Shown here in pieces: positions 34,895-42,506 of a DNA stretch of 64,000 bases (positions are counted from its first letter, which is position 1; every line of letters begins with the position of its first letter). The notes under the pieces were generated by a model. It was not told where the DNA came from. It searched no databases and saw nothing but the letters and a program-made list of their open reading frames with translations. Source of the DNA: JABDCI01 sp964475835. GTDB taxonomy: Bacteria > Verrucomicrobiota > Verrucomicrobiia > JABWAM01. The translations under genes were made by a program, and so were the position numbers. The DNA is taken from contig CAYYYL010000001.1 in NCBI GenBank assembly GCA_964475835.1, forward strand, positions 62,001 to 126,000. Reading direction: 5' to 3'.

Positions 34895-35965
34895 ATGATA
34901 TCCTTTTTTAAACGCCCCTCCACGCTGTGCTCCGGCTCCGATATTCTCGGTCCCCGGACCCTTGAGTCGTTGCGCGATTCGGGCGTTGAAGCAGATCTTT
35001 CCGATCTTTGGCCCGACTCCTGGACCCGGTGGCTGTATGAATCAGGCGTTCCCCTTGGGAAAACGGTTTTGAACGAATGCATCGCACCCGTCGCGTTGAC
35101 GCGACATCTTCGATGTCTCGGGCGGGGACAATTGGTATGTATTTCCGGGGCTTCGCGTCCGTGGGATGTCGAATGCCGTTTTGAACGAGGCGTGCTGGAT
35201 CGTGGGTGTTCGTATCTTTTTCATGTGCAGGACGATTGGTTGTCGATTCCTTTTCTGAGACAACAATTGGAAGCCCGACTGGCGCTTGCTTCGCTGGTGG
35301 TGGTTCCCACGCTGGCGTTGAAGGAACGGATTGAGGAACATGCACCCGGAACCGCGGTGGAGGTATGGGAGGAACCGGTGGATATTCAACGTCTGATCCC
35401 GTTGCCGGGGGATGGAGGCCCCCCCCTGGTGGTGTGGTGTGGTGTGCCTCACTCGCTTCGATGGCTTGAGTCGATTCGTATCCCCCTGGAACGCGTTTTT
35501 CGTCATACCCCCTTTCGTTTGCGTCTTGTCTGTGGAAACCGACGACCCCGTTGGTCAGTCGCGATTCCCTGGGAGTGGAGACCGTATGATCCATCGACGG
35601 AGGCCGGGGCATTGGCGGGCGCTGTGGCGGGACTTGCACCCTTGGATGACACCCCCTATTCGCGTTGCAAGGGGAGTTATCGCGTGAAAACCTACATGGC
35701 CTGTGGAATTCCGGTGATCGCCTCCGATGTGGGGATTCACCGCGAGGGGATCGAGTCAGGGAAGACTGGTTTTCGGGTGAGATCACCCCAGGAATGGGAG
35801 GATGTCCTGATGCGACTGATGGCCGATATCCCCTTGCGTGATACGATGGGACAAAGGGGACGAGAACATGCCATCGTTCATTTTTCACATGATGCGATCA
35901 TTCCCCAATGGGTGAACTCCCTCCGAAGGCGTTTCCCGGATTCGGTTGGGGTTGGATCGCGATAA
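34895..35965 (+). CDS. GT-B glycosyltransferase (family 4-like)
   Basis: 356 aa from the ATG at 34895. The earlier ATG at 34844 lies inside the flippase gene and is not preferred. The C-terminal half has the GT4 order: VVWCGVPHSLRWLES, RLRLVCGNRRPRW, LAPLDDTPYSRCKGSYRVKT and YMACGIPVIASDVGIHRE with EGIESGKTGFRV, i.e. donor-binding loop and E-x7-E-like region. The N-terminal half is divergent. It would add a sugar to the lipid-linked repeat in the cytosol. Sugar unknown. Confidence 0.75.
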   Translation: MISFFKRPSTLCSGSDILGPRTLESLRDSGVEADLSDLWPDSWTRWLYESGVPLGKTVLNECIAPVALTRHLRCLGRGQLVCISGASRPWDVECRFERGVLDRGCSYLFHVQDDWLSIPFLRQQLEARLALASLVVVPTLALKERIEEHAPGTAVEVWEEPVDIQRLIPLPGDGGPPLVVWCGVPHSLRWLESIRIPLERVFRHTPFRLRLVCGNRRPRWSVAIPWEWRPYDPSTEAGALAGAVAGLAPLDDTPYSRCKGSYRVKTYMACGIPVIASDVGIHREGIESGKTGFRVRSPQEWEDVLMRLMADIPLRDTMGQRGREHAIVHFSHDAIIPQWVNSLRRRFPDSVGVGSR

Positions 35966-36007
35966 TCACCTGAGAAAGAGATCGTCAACTCTGTGACGGG
36001 TTTGGTA

Positions 36008-36934
36008 ATGAATCCCTTTATGTCACTTCTTGTAGTTGGATCCATCGGCATTGATGACGTTAAAACCCCTCTTGAAACCCAGAAGGAACTTCTGGGTGGT
36101 TCCGCATCCTATGCCTCGGTTGCGGCGAGTTTCTTTTCCCCCGTGCGCCTGGTCGGCGTGGTGGGCCAGGATTTCCCCCTGCGATATCGGGACCTTTTCC
36201 AATCCCGCGGCGTCGATCTGGAGGGGTTGAAGGTGGAGAAGGGCAAGACGTTCCGCTGGTCGGGCGAATATCTCTGGGATTTAAATCAAAGGAAAACCCT
36301 TTCGATTGAGCTGAACGTGTTTGAAAAGTTTCGTCCCAACCTTCCCCCAAGCTACAAAAACACACCCCACGTTCTCCTGGGAAACATCGCGCCCGAACTG
36401 CAGATGCATGTTCTCCAGCAGATTTCGGAACCCAAATTTGTCATGGCCGATACGATGGACTTGTGGATTGAGACGACAAAACCTGATTTGATGCGACTTT
36501 TGGAAAAGGTGGATGCGGTGTGCATGAATGACAGTGAGGCACGTGCCCTGACAAAGACAACGAGCCTGATCAAGGCGGGACAGATGCTTCTGACCTACGG
36601 GCCAAAATACGCGATCATCAAAAAAGGGGAGCACGGATCTCTGCTTTTCAGCAAGGACCGTTTTTTTACGGCACCCGCCTACCCTCTTGAGGATATTCAC
36701 GATCCCACGGGTGCAGGGGATGTGTTCGCGGGATCTCTAATGGGATATCTTGCGAGTGTGAATGAGATCTCGTTTGAATCCCTTCGCAAGGCTGTGGTTT
36801 ACGGCAGTGTGATGGCCTCATTTAATGTGGAGGCCTTCAGCCTTCAACGCCTGGAGAAATTGAAGCAGACAGATATCGAGGAGCGTTACACAGCGTTCAA
36901 GGTGATCAGTCACTTTGACGATATCGACTTTTGA
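36008..36934 (+). CDS. PfkB-family carbohydrate/nucleoside kinase
   Basis: 308 aa from ATG 36008 (ATG 36020 or GTG 35993 are alternatives). Ribokinase-like fold: LLVVGSIGIDDVKTP at the start, LLGGSASYASVAASFF (substrate loop GG), VRLVGVVGQDFP, CMNDSEARALT, and the catalytic IHDPTGAGDVFAGSLMGYL with the general-base Asp in GAGD. It phosphorylates a sugar, nucleoside or similar compound; which one is not visible. The last 25 bp overlap the convergent GT2 gene. Placement at the end of the block may be chance or may supply an activated sugar precursor. Confidence 0.82.
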   Translation: MNPFMSLLVVGSIGIDDVKTPLETQKELLGGSASYASVAASFFSPVRLVGVVGQDFPLRYRDLFQSRGVDLEGLKVEKGKTFRWSGEYLWDLNQRKTLSIELNVFEKFRPNLPPSYKNTPHVLLGNIAPELQMHVLQQISEPKFVMADTMDLWIETTKPDLMRLLEKVDAVCMNDSEARALTKTTSLIKAGQMLLTYGPKYAIIKKGEHGSLLFSKDRFFTAPAYPLEDIHDPTGAGDVFAGSLMGYLASVNEISFESLRKAVVYGSVMASFNVEAFSLQRLEKLKQTDIEERYTAFKVISHFDDIDF

Positions 36935-37884
36935 GATCCGTGTGGCGGGAGACTTCCCTCCCGCACGAGATAGAGCGGTCGCCCCTTCACCTCTTCAAGG
37001 GTGCGCGCCTGGTATTCCCCCAGCAGTCCGATGAAAAGCATCTGAAGTCCTCCAAAAAACAAGATTGTGATGAAAAGCGCGGTCCAGCCCGGAACCAGGT
37101 CATTGAAGATCAATTTTCGCGCAATATACCATGCCCCGAGGAGGAACGAGAAGAGGGAGACGAAGATCCCCACCCACGTGGCAATGCGGAGCGGCGCAAT
37201 GGAGAACGAAACGATGCCTGCCCATCCAAAACGGAACATCTTGCTGAACGGATACTTCGTCGTTCCATGGAGCCGGGGACGACGATCGTAGGGGACGGAT
37301 TCCTGTCGGAACCCGGCCCATGCTACCATGCCTCGAAGAAAAAGTCCGCGTTCACGCAGGGGAAGCAGGGCCTGAATGACGGCACGATCCATCAGTCTGA
37401 AATCCCCGGCATCGAGTGGCAGGGGAACTCCGTAGAGCAGGCGGGCAAGGCGGTAGTAGGCGGCTGCGGATAGTTTCTTCGAAATACTTTCGCCGGAACG
37501 GGTGCGGCGTGTCCCGTACACCACATCCGCCCCGTTTTTCCATTTCCTGATCATTTCAGGGATCACTTCGGGGGGGTCCTGTAAATCCGCATCGAGAATC
37601 GCGACCACATCACCCGTGGCCGCATCAAGTCCGGCGGCCAGTGCCTGTTGGTGACCGAAGTTTCGTGAGAGGGAGAGATAGTGAAAACGCGAATCCTTCA
37701 GATGCAATTCTTTGCAAAGAAGGAGGGTGTCATCCGTGCTTCCATCATCCACAAAGATGATCTCAAGCTGCCACTCCGACCGGTCCAGATGCAGAAGCAC
37801 TTCTTCAAGAAAACGGCGGAGATTGACGGCCTCATTCAAGCCGGTGGAAATCACCGAAATTTTTGAAAGCTTGCGCTCAACCAT
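36910..37884 (-). CDS. GtrB/DPM1-like polyprenyl-phosphate glycosyltransferase
   Basis: 324 aa. GT-A domain with ISVISTGLNEAVNLRRFLEE, IIFVDDGSTDDTLL, SRNFGHQQALAAGLDAATGD and the metal site ILDADLQDPPE, then two C-terminal membrane helices (about 230-255 and 265-290) ending GEYQARTLEEVKGRPLYLV. This is the order of GtrB-type enzymes that make undecaprenyl-phosphate glucose or mannose. The start at 37884 overlaps the small gene upstream by 8 bp; 37890 is possible too. The usual PxYNE of the first motif reads TGLNE here. It ends the long minus-strand block and overlaps the kinase gene tail to tail. Confidence 0.88.
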   Translation of the reverse strand: MVERKLSKISVISTGLNEAVNLRRFLEEVLLHLDRSEWQLEIIFVDDGSTDDTLLLCKELHLKDSRFHYLSLSRNFGHQQALAAGLDAATGDVVAILDADLQDPPEVIPEMIRKWKNGADVVYGTRRTRSGESISKKLSAAAYYRLARLLYGVPLPLDAGDFRLMDRAVIQALLPLRERGLFLRGMVAWAGFRQESVPYDRRPRLHGTTKYPFSKMFRFGWAGIVSFSIAPLRIATWVGIFVSLFSFLLGAWYIARKLIFNDLVPGWTALFITILFFGGLQMLFIGLLGEYQARTLEEVKGRPLYLVREGSLPPHGSQKSISSK

Positions 37885-38215
37885 GAACATTCAAAATGGT
37901 ATCAAGCCAGGCGTCCGCGTGACGCTGGTTGGATTCATAAACCGGATCCTCACCGGTGGGAAAGTGTATTTCATTTAGCCGATCTGCGGCCGGATAAAAA
38001 ACAAAATCGGAAACGGGGAGGGTCCAATAAGTGGATGCATTTCCCAATCGGACGATGTACGCATCACGTCCGGGTTCACGCGTGACTCGCAAGTCCACGC
38101 TGATGCGCATCAATTCCTGAACGAGGGTCTCGTTCCCCTTTTGCAGGGCTTCAAGGCGCCGCCGCTGCAGACGACTTAAGAGCAGGTGTCGGAGGGAAAG
38201 CTCGAGCTTCATCAT
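37877..38215 (-). CDS. Small uncharacterised protein between methyltransferase and GT2
   Basis: 112 aa from the ATG at 38215, which shares ATGA with the methyltransferase stop. The N-terminal half is basic and helical (LRHLLLSRLQRRRLEALQKG); the C-terminal half has alternating hydrophobics (RDAYIVRLGNASTYWTLPVS, DFVFYPAADRLNEIHF). No membrane helix, no cysteine pattern and no family I recognise. Tight coupling on both sides suggests it belongs to the same pathway as the radical SAM enzyme, methyltransferase and GT2. Confidence 0.55.
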   Translation of the reverse strand: MMKLELSLRHLLLSRLQRRRLEALQKGNETLVQELMRISVDLRVTREPGRDAYIVRLGNASTYWTLPVSDFVFYPAADRLNEIHFPTGEDPVYESNQRHADAWLDTILNVHG

Positions 38216-39012
38216 TTTTGAAGGAGGAGGATGACATTCCAGCAATAACGTCGGAGCCAGGGCATTCCTCGAAGAATGGATCGATCCAAGGCTTCACAAC
38301 GGCGAAGAAACCGGTCGTAGTCTTCTGATTTCTCAAGGACGTGTTTCCAGTATCGGATTTTGTTGGGATTGATCCATTGAATAAAAAAGAAATGCAGAAA
38401 AAGGGAGAGATTCGTCAGCCATCGATATTCGACACGATTTTTTCGAAAGATTGAGGAGAGGGTGTGGATACGAGACATGGTCAGAGGATGTTCATCCGGT
38501 GTGCGGACTTTCCTGGCCAGGATGCGGTAGACATTGATGAGAGGGTTGTGGGCGACGGGATCCCAGAAGAATGCCTGTCCCCCGTCGACAAGAACCCGAT
38601 GAGACTCCCTGACGGCGGCTTCGGAATCCGTGTGATGGAGGACATTGGCTCCATAAACCACCCCCAGGCATTGATCCTTGAACGGAAGATGGTCCGCCGA
38701 GCATACCACCCCGACGATTTCCCTGCCTGAAAACCGCCGTGTCACTTCCATGGCAAGTTTCACCATTTGAAGCGAGCTGTCGGATGCGATGATATGGTAA
38801 CCGAGAGTGGAAAGATAGGCGCTGGCCTCCCCACATCCACATCCCAAATCCAGTACGGGGTGTGGGGTTGGTTTGAGCGACTCCCGGATCAAACGATTTT
38901 CCGGTGCAGCAGCGCTTTCCCATGCCGCGCGGACGGGGACCTGGCTGGGCTGGGTCGATGCCGCCCAGGAATCGTGAAAGTCCCGCTCACGGGTTGAAAC
39001 GTCATGGAACAT
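38212..39012 (-). CDS. Class I SAM-dependent methyltransferase next to radical SAM enzyme
   Basis: 266 aa from ATG 39012. The longer frame to 39243 runs within the radical SAM gene and is rejected. SAM motif I PVLDLGCGCGEASAYLSTLG, then IIASDSSLQMVKLA, CSADHLPFKDQCLGVVYGAN and VLHHTDSEAAVRESHRVL, as in Methyltransf_11 members. The C-terminal third has FLHFFFIQWINPNKIRYWKH, aromatic and possibly membrane-associating. It is coupled to the small gene downstream by ATGA and overlaps the radical SAM gene by 11 bp. Substrate unknown. Confidence 0.82.
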   Translation of the reverse strand: MFHDVSTRERDFHDSWAASTQPSQVPVRAAWESAAAPENRLIRESLKPTPHPVLDLGCGCGEASAYLSTLGYHIIASDSSLQMVKLAMEVTRRFSGREIVGVVCSADHLPFKDQCLGVVYGANVLHHTDSEAAVRESHRVLVDGGQAFFWDPVAHNPLINVYRILARKVRTPDEHPLTMSRIHTLSSIFRKNRVEYRWLTNLSLFLHFFFIQWINPNKIRYWKHVLEKSEDYDRFLRRCEALDRSILRGMPWLRRYCWNVILLLQK

Positions 39013-40198
39013 GACACGCCTCCCGGATGGGGTGAGCCTGGAGAATTTCCTCCGCCATCTGAAAAAGTTGGTCCTTGGAGATCGGCCATGGCTTTTGGAG
39101 TCGTGTACCCGCGAGCAGAATCCGGGCATGATCCCACATGGCGGAATGGAAACGCGCGGTGGTCGTGATCTCGGGGTAGCTTCCGTAGAGGCATCCCTCA
39201 CAGGTGGTGGTGATGGGACGGGCCAATTGGTGCACAAACCCACTTCGGTAGAGTTTGGGAAAATCAGGGGACTGTGTGGAAATCCGCTGATTCACCCGAT
39301 GATCGCAACACACGGCCAGATCTCCATTGGGAAGAATGGTAAAGTAAAGGGTCGGGGAATCACAAACCCCTTTGTTGCGGCTTCGCCATTTCAGAGGATT
39401 GTTTTCCACGAAATTCAGGATGTCATCGAGATAGATGTCGGAATCGTAAAGCGGAAACCCCTCGTGCTTCATCTGTTTCAGTCGATGCACCACCTTCCGG
39501 AGTTCCGCATGCATGGATGGTGGAAATGTAAGGGATGCATCGTAACTCCGGAACCCACGGGGGTTGTGGGGCTCGGTGACATGGGCCGGAACGAGCGAGA
39601 CGTGCCAGCCAATCGCTTTTGCAAATCGAATAACATTCTCAACATCGTAAAGATTTTTCCGACTCAGGACGCAGCCGAGGGAGGCGAAGGAATTTTTCTT
39701 CGGAAGGATATGAGTCACACTGGAAATGGTCTGAATCGCCCGATTCCAAGAATTCGCCACGTCGCCGTTCAGAGTGTCCTGCGTCTGCCCAACCAGGGTG
39801 TCGAGAGAAATGGAAATGTCGTGGGCACCGGCGTCCACCGCGCGCGCCATGGCCTCTTCCCCCGCAAGTCCGTTGGTTTGCATGCGAACATGCAGATTTC
39901 GACGGGTGAAAATGCGAACGATTTCCGGAAGGTCTCTGCGTGCAAAGGGTTCCCCACCTGTAAGGAGCACGACACAAACGCCGATTTCCGCGAGGTGGTC
40001 TGCGATGGTTTCAATTTCGGGGAGGGTGGCTTCCCGAACATCGCTATTGGCGTAGATGATGTTGCATTGCTGGCACGCGAGATTGCATCTCGCGGTGATG
40101 TAAAATTGAACGTAGAGGGGACGGTCCTTCAGGAGGAGGGCGCGTGCGATGCGAAGATGTTCGGGAAGGCTGAACATGAGGGCGCTGCCACCAGTCAC
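39002..40198 (-). CDS. Radical SAM protein with C-terminal SPASM-like cysteines
   Basis: 398 aa. The 4Fe-4S site C38, C42, C45 lies in ARCNLACQQCN, followed by LLTGGEPFARRDLPEIV, RMQTNGLAG and ISISLDTLVG, the normal radical SAM barrel order. C-terminal cysteines in VCDSPTLYF, LPNGDLAVCC and TCEGCLYGSYPE suggest one more cluster, as in SPASM/twitch proteins. The GTG start at 40198 shares GTGA with the upstream GT-C gene; ATG 40177 is an alternative. Set among glycan genes, it may modify a sugar, lipid carrier or small peptide; none is proven. Confidence 0.85.
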   Translation of the reverse strand: MTGGSALMFSLPEHLRIARALLLKDRPLYVQFYITARCNLACQQCNIIYANSDVREATLPEIETIADHLAEIGVCVVLLTGGEPFARRDLPEIVRIFTRRNLHVRMQTNGLAGEEAMARAVDAGAHDISISLDTLVGQTQDTLNGDVANSWNRAIQTISSVTHILPKKNSFASLGCVLSRKNLYDVENVIRFAKAIGWHVSLVPAHVTEPHNPRGFRSYDASLTFPPSMHAELRKVVHRLKQMKHEGFPLYDSDIYLDDILNFVENNPLKWRSRNKGVCDSPTLYFTILPNGDLAVCCDHRVNQRISTQSPDFPKLYRSGFVHQLARPITTTCEGCLYGSYPEITTTARFHSAMWDHARILLAGTRLQKPWPISKDQLFQMAEEILQAHPIREACHVP

Positions 40199-41742
40199 GG
40201 CCGGTGGTAGAGGGTCACGGTAGCGCTTGAGGAGATCTTCTGGAAGCCTGTTCCCGCAAGGATTTCATCCAGGGAAACCACCTTCGGTGGTTGCTGGGAG
40301 AAGTACGGCCACATGTGGCGCGTGGGAAAATCGGCGCTCTCTTCATAGTGGGTTTGAACAGCCCATTTGATTTCGGGATGTTTTTGAAGATGTTGCCCGA
40401 CAAATTCCTTCCGATCTCTGGCTGGGAGATTGTAGCCCTTGAGGTTTGCGTAGAAGAGAATGGTGGGATACATGGGAAAGCCGGAAGTCGATTTTCGATG
40501 ATCGGCGGCAATCAATGCGAGTTCCCTGGAAGAGGCCCCGGCTTTCTTCAGCTCCAAGGCGGCTTCGAAGGCGGTGCGATCCGGATGAAAAAGCACCGCA
40601 CAGCCGATGATCACACCCAGAATCCAAAGGAGGATGGCGCCGCAATGAATCCATACGGATTGCCTGATTCGGGGTCCGGAACGCGCGTCACGGATTCCGA
40701 GTGCGGTCATGATACAGAACCAGGGGAGAACGTTTAAGTGATAGTAGCTGTGTGCCCCCGGACCTCCTGGACCAAAAACGAGTTCGTAGAGAAGGATTCC
40801 TGCGCCCCAGGAAATCCAGAGAACGTCACGCATTTTGAGAATTTTGCGAATGCCCAGAATGAGGAACGGTAATAGCATGGGGGTAATCCCCAGGAACACC
40901 ATGTAACTGATCAGTTTCAGATAAAACTCGGGCGAAGTTCTCTGGGTCCACGTGCCTATGAAGCTCGCAAGATTGGCTCCAGCGGTCCAGTGCGGCGAGG
41001 AAGTGCGATTCACTTCCGAAATGAGATGACTCCAGGCGGCAAGAATCAGGGCGAGCAAAAGCGCCGCGATCCAGAGTCTCGGCTGTCTCCAGGCTGTCTT
41101 TTTCCAGTGCAGGATGGCGGTGGCGAGGATGGGGACGCCGAGGTGAACGATTTCGTTGAATTTGAGAATGACGCTGAATCCGAGGGTGATCAGAAAAATC
41201 AAAAACCAGCTATGGGAACCGGTCTGGAGCGTTTTCAACCACGAGTACAAAATCAACAGGCTCAGAAAAAGGACCAGGCTCTCGGGTTGAAAGGCCTGAC
41301 CAAAGAAAATGCTCAGGGGTGAAACCACAAAAAGGGTGGTGGTTCCCAAGGCAATCTTGTCGTCGAAGGTCGCTCGAACGAGTCGATGAAGAAGTATGCA
41401 GGCGAGTCCCCAGAAGCCTACCGCCACACATCGGCCGGATGCCTCCAGATGTCCGGTGAGTTGGGCGAGACGGCCCGCAAGATGATTCATCAAGGGGAAT
41501 TCGAGCAACACGGTGGTGTTTTCAAAGCCCTGCCAGTTTCCCTGAGCCTTCAGAAGGGGAAATCCGGTTTCGATGAGGCTTTGGGTAAGGACTGCGGTGT
41601 GCGTCTGGCGGATGTTGTGGGCGTCGAGCAGGGGACGTCCGGCGTCGATCAGCCGTCCGGCCATGCCCGCGATGAGAAGCAACCAGAAAAACGTCGCGCT
41701 GGAAACACGCATCAAACAGGGAGCTTCGGATACGTCCGCCAT
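40195..41742 (-). CDS. GT-C-like multi-spanning membrane glycosyltransferase
   Basis: 515 aa from ATG 41742. About ten membrane helices. The first loop holds GRPLLDAHNIRQTHTAVLTQ, an Asp/His/Arg arrangement like the catalytic loop of family 39-type GT-C enzymes, then FENTTVLLEFPLMNHL. The C-terminal soluble part has IAADHRKSTSGFPMYPTILF. It would use a polyprenyl-phosphate sugar outside the inner membrane; the GtrB-like enzyme at the block's end could provide it. The start overlaps the DciA-like stop (TAATG). It continues into the radical SAM gene by GTGA. Confidence 0.7.
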   Translation of the reverse strand: MADVSEAPCLMRVSSATFFWLLLIAGMAGRLIDAGRPLLDAHNIRQTHTAVLTQSLIETGFPLLKAQGNWQGFENTTVLLEFPLMNHLAGRLAQLTGHLEASGRCVAVGFWGLACILLHRLVRATFDDKIALGTTTLFVVSPLSIFFGQAFQPESLVLFLSLLILYSWLKTLQTGSHSWFLIFLITLGFSVILKFNEIVHLGVPILATAILHWKKTAWRQPRLWIAALLLALILAAWSHLISEVNRTSSPHWTAGANLASFIGTWTQRTSPEFYLKLISYMVFLGITPMLLPFLILGIRKILKMRDVLWISWGAGILLYELVFGPGGPGAHSYYHLNVLPWFCIMTALGIRDARSGPRIRQSVWIHCGAILLWILGVIIGCAVLFHPDRTAFEAALELKKAGASSRELALIAADHRKSTSGFPMYPTILFYANLKGYNLPARDRKEFVGQHLQKHPEIKWAVQTHYEESADFPTRHMWPYFSQQPPKVVSLDEILAGTGFQKISSSATVTLYHRP

Positions 41743-42101
41743 TATCCGATCCGCAGGCTGATATCCTTCACGTTCAAGTGGGGGAAACGTTGTTGAACAG
41801 CCTGAAGGATGTTTCGCTTGTGAGCCATGTTGATCTGGTGGAGCCATGCGGGATGATCCACCAGCACCATCAACGTTCCCCGTCGAACGCCCTGGGGATG
41901 ACAATGGGCGGCGAGGGAGGGACCGATCAACTCGGTCCAGGAATCGTTGAGATTTGATTCCTGAAGACGATTCTTAAGACCGAGCTTGGCAAACGCCTTC
42001 TCGAAAAGCTGATGAAGATTGGGAGGGATGAGGGGGGCTGTTTGCGGAAGATAAACCCCCATCCAGTCGGAAATCACCTGTCTCCGCATCCGGGAATTCA
42101 T
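41742..42101 (-). CDS. DciA-like DUF721 protein
   Basis: 119 aa. The DUF721 pattern is present: LNDSWTELIGPSLAAHCHPQ, then GVRRGTLMVLVDHPAWLHQI and INMAHKRNILQAVQQRFPHL with VKDISLRIG at the end. In many bacteria DUF721/DciA proteins load the replicative helicase DnaB. Here the gene lies between ferredoxin and a GT-C gene in one direction, 51 bp after ferredoxin, so it is transcribed with envelope genes; no dnaA or gyrase gene is near. Confidence 0.78.
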   Translation of the reverse strand: MNSRMRRQVISDWMGVYLPQTAPLIPPNLHQLFEKAFAKLGLKNRLQESNLNDSWTELIGPSLAAHCHPQGVRRGTLMVLVDHPAWLHQINMAHKRNILQAVQQRFPHLNVKDISLRIG

Positions 42102-42152
42102 TCCGAAACATCCACCGCTCCAAACGAGCGGGTTGAAGGGAAGCGACCGGGA

Positions 42153-42386
42153 TTACTGGCCGTCGTTGCCAATGGCTTCGACCGGGCAGCCTTCCATGGC
42201 TTCCTTCGACTGGGCTTCCTCCTCGGGAGTGGAAGGCTGCTTGTAGACGAAAGAATAGCCGCCGTCATCGCTCCGGGTGAAGTTGCTGGGAGCTGTTTCA
42301 CGGCAAAGATCGCAATCGATGCACTGATCATCCACGTAGTATTTTCCCTGAACGTTCTCTTTGTGTTTGTTTGCTAAAACTGCCAT
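42153..42386 (-). CDS. 4Fe-4S ferredoxin
   Basis: 77 aa from ATG 42386. A single [4Fe-4S] cluster is indicated by CIDCDLC (CxxCxxC) near residues 22-28 and the distant Cys in EGCPVEAIG, with a 27-residue acidic insert between, the pattern of Fer4_15-type monocluster ferredoxins. AAGGAG ends about 7 bp before the ATG, a good ribosome binding site. A sigma70-like promoter is seen upstream. Electron partner unknown. It could serve the radical SAM enzymes, but there is no direct link. Confidence 0.88.
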   Translation of the reverse strand: MAVLANKHKENVQGKYYVDDQCIDCDLCRETAPSNFTRSDDGGYSFVYKQPSTPEEEAQSKEAMEGCPVEAIGNDGQ

Positions 42387-42414
42387 GAAATGTCTCCTTG
42401 TTAAGCGTGCCTGC

Positions 42415-42442
42415 AATATAACAAACCGCGCTCGGCGTGCAA
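42415..42442 (-). promoter_or_regulatory. Predicted sigma70-type promoter of the ferredoxin gene
   Basis: On the minus strand TTGCAC (42437-42442), a 16-bp spacer, and TATATT (42415-42420). Transcription would begin about 22 bp before the ATG at 42386, leaving room for the AAGGAG ribosome binding site. Confidence 0.5.
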
Positions 42443-42506
42443 TGAAAAATCATGTTGTCAGAGATTGAAGATGGATTCAGGGTGAATTTTTCATAAACTT
42501 GAGGCC

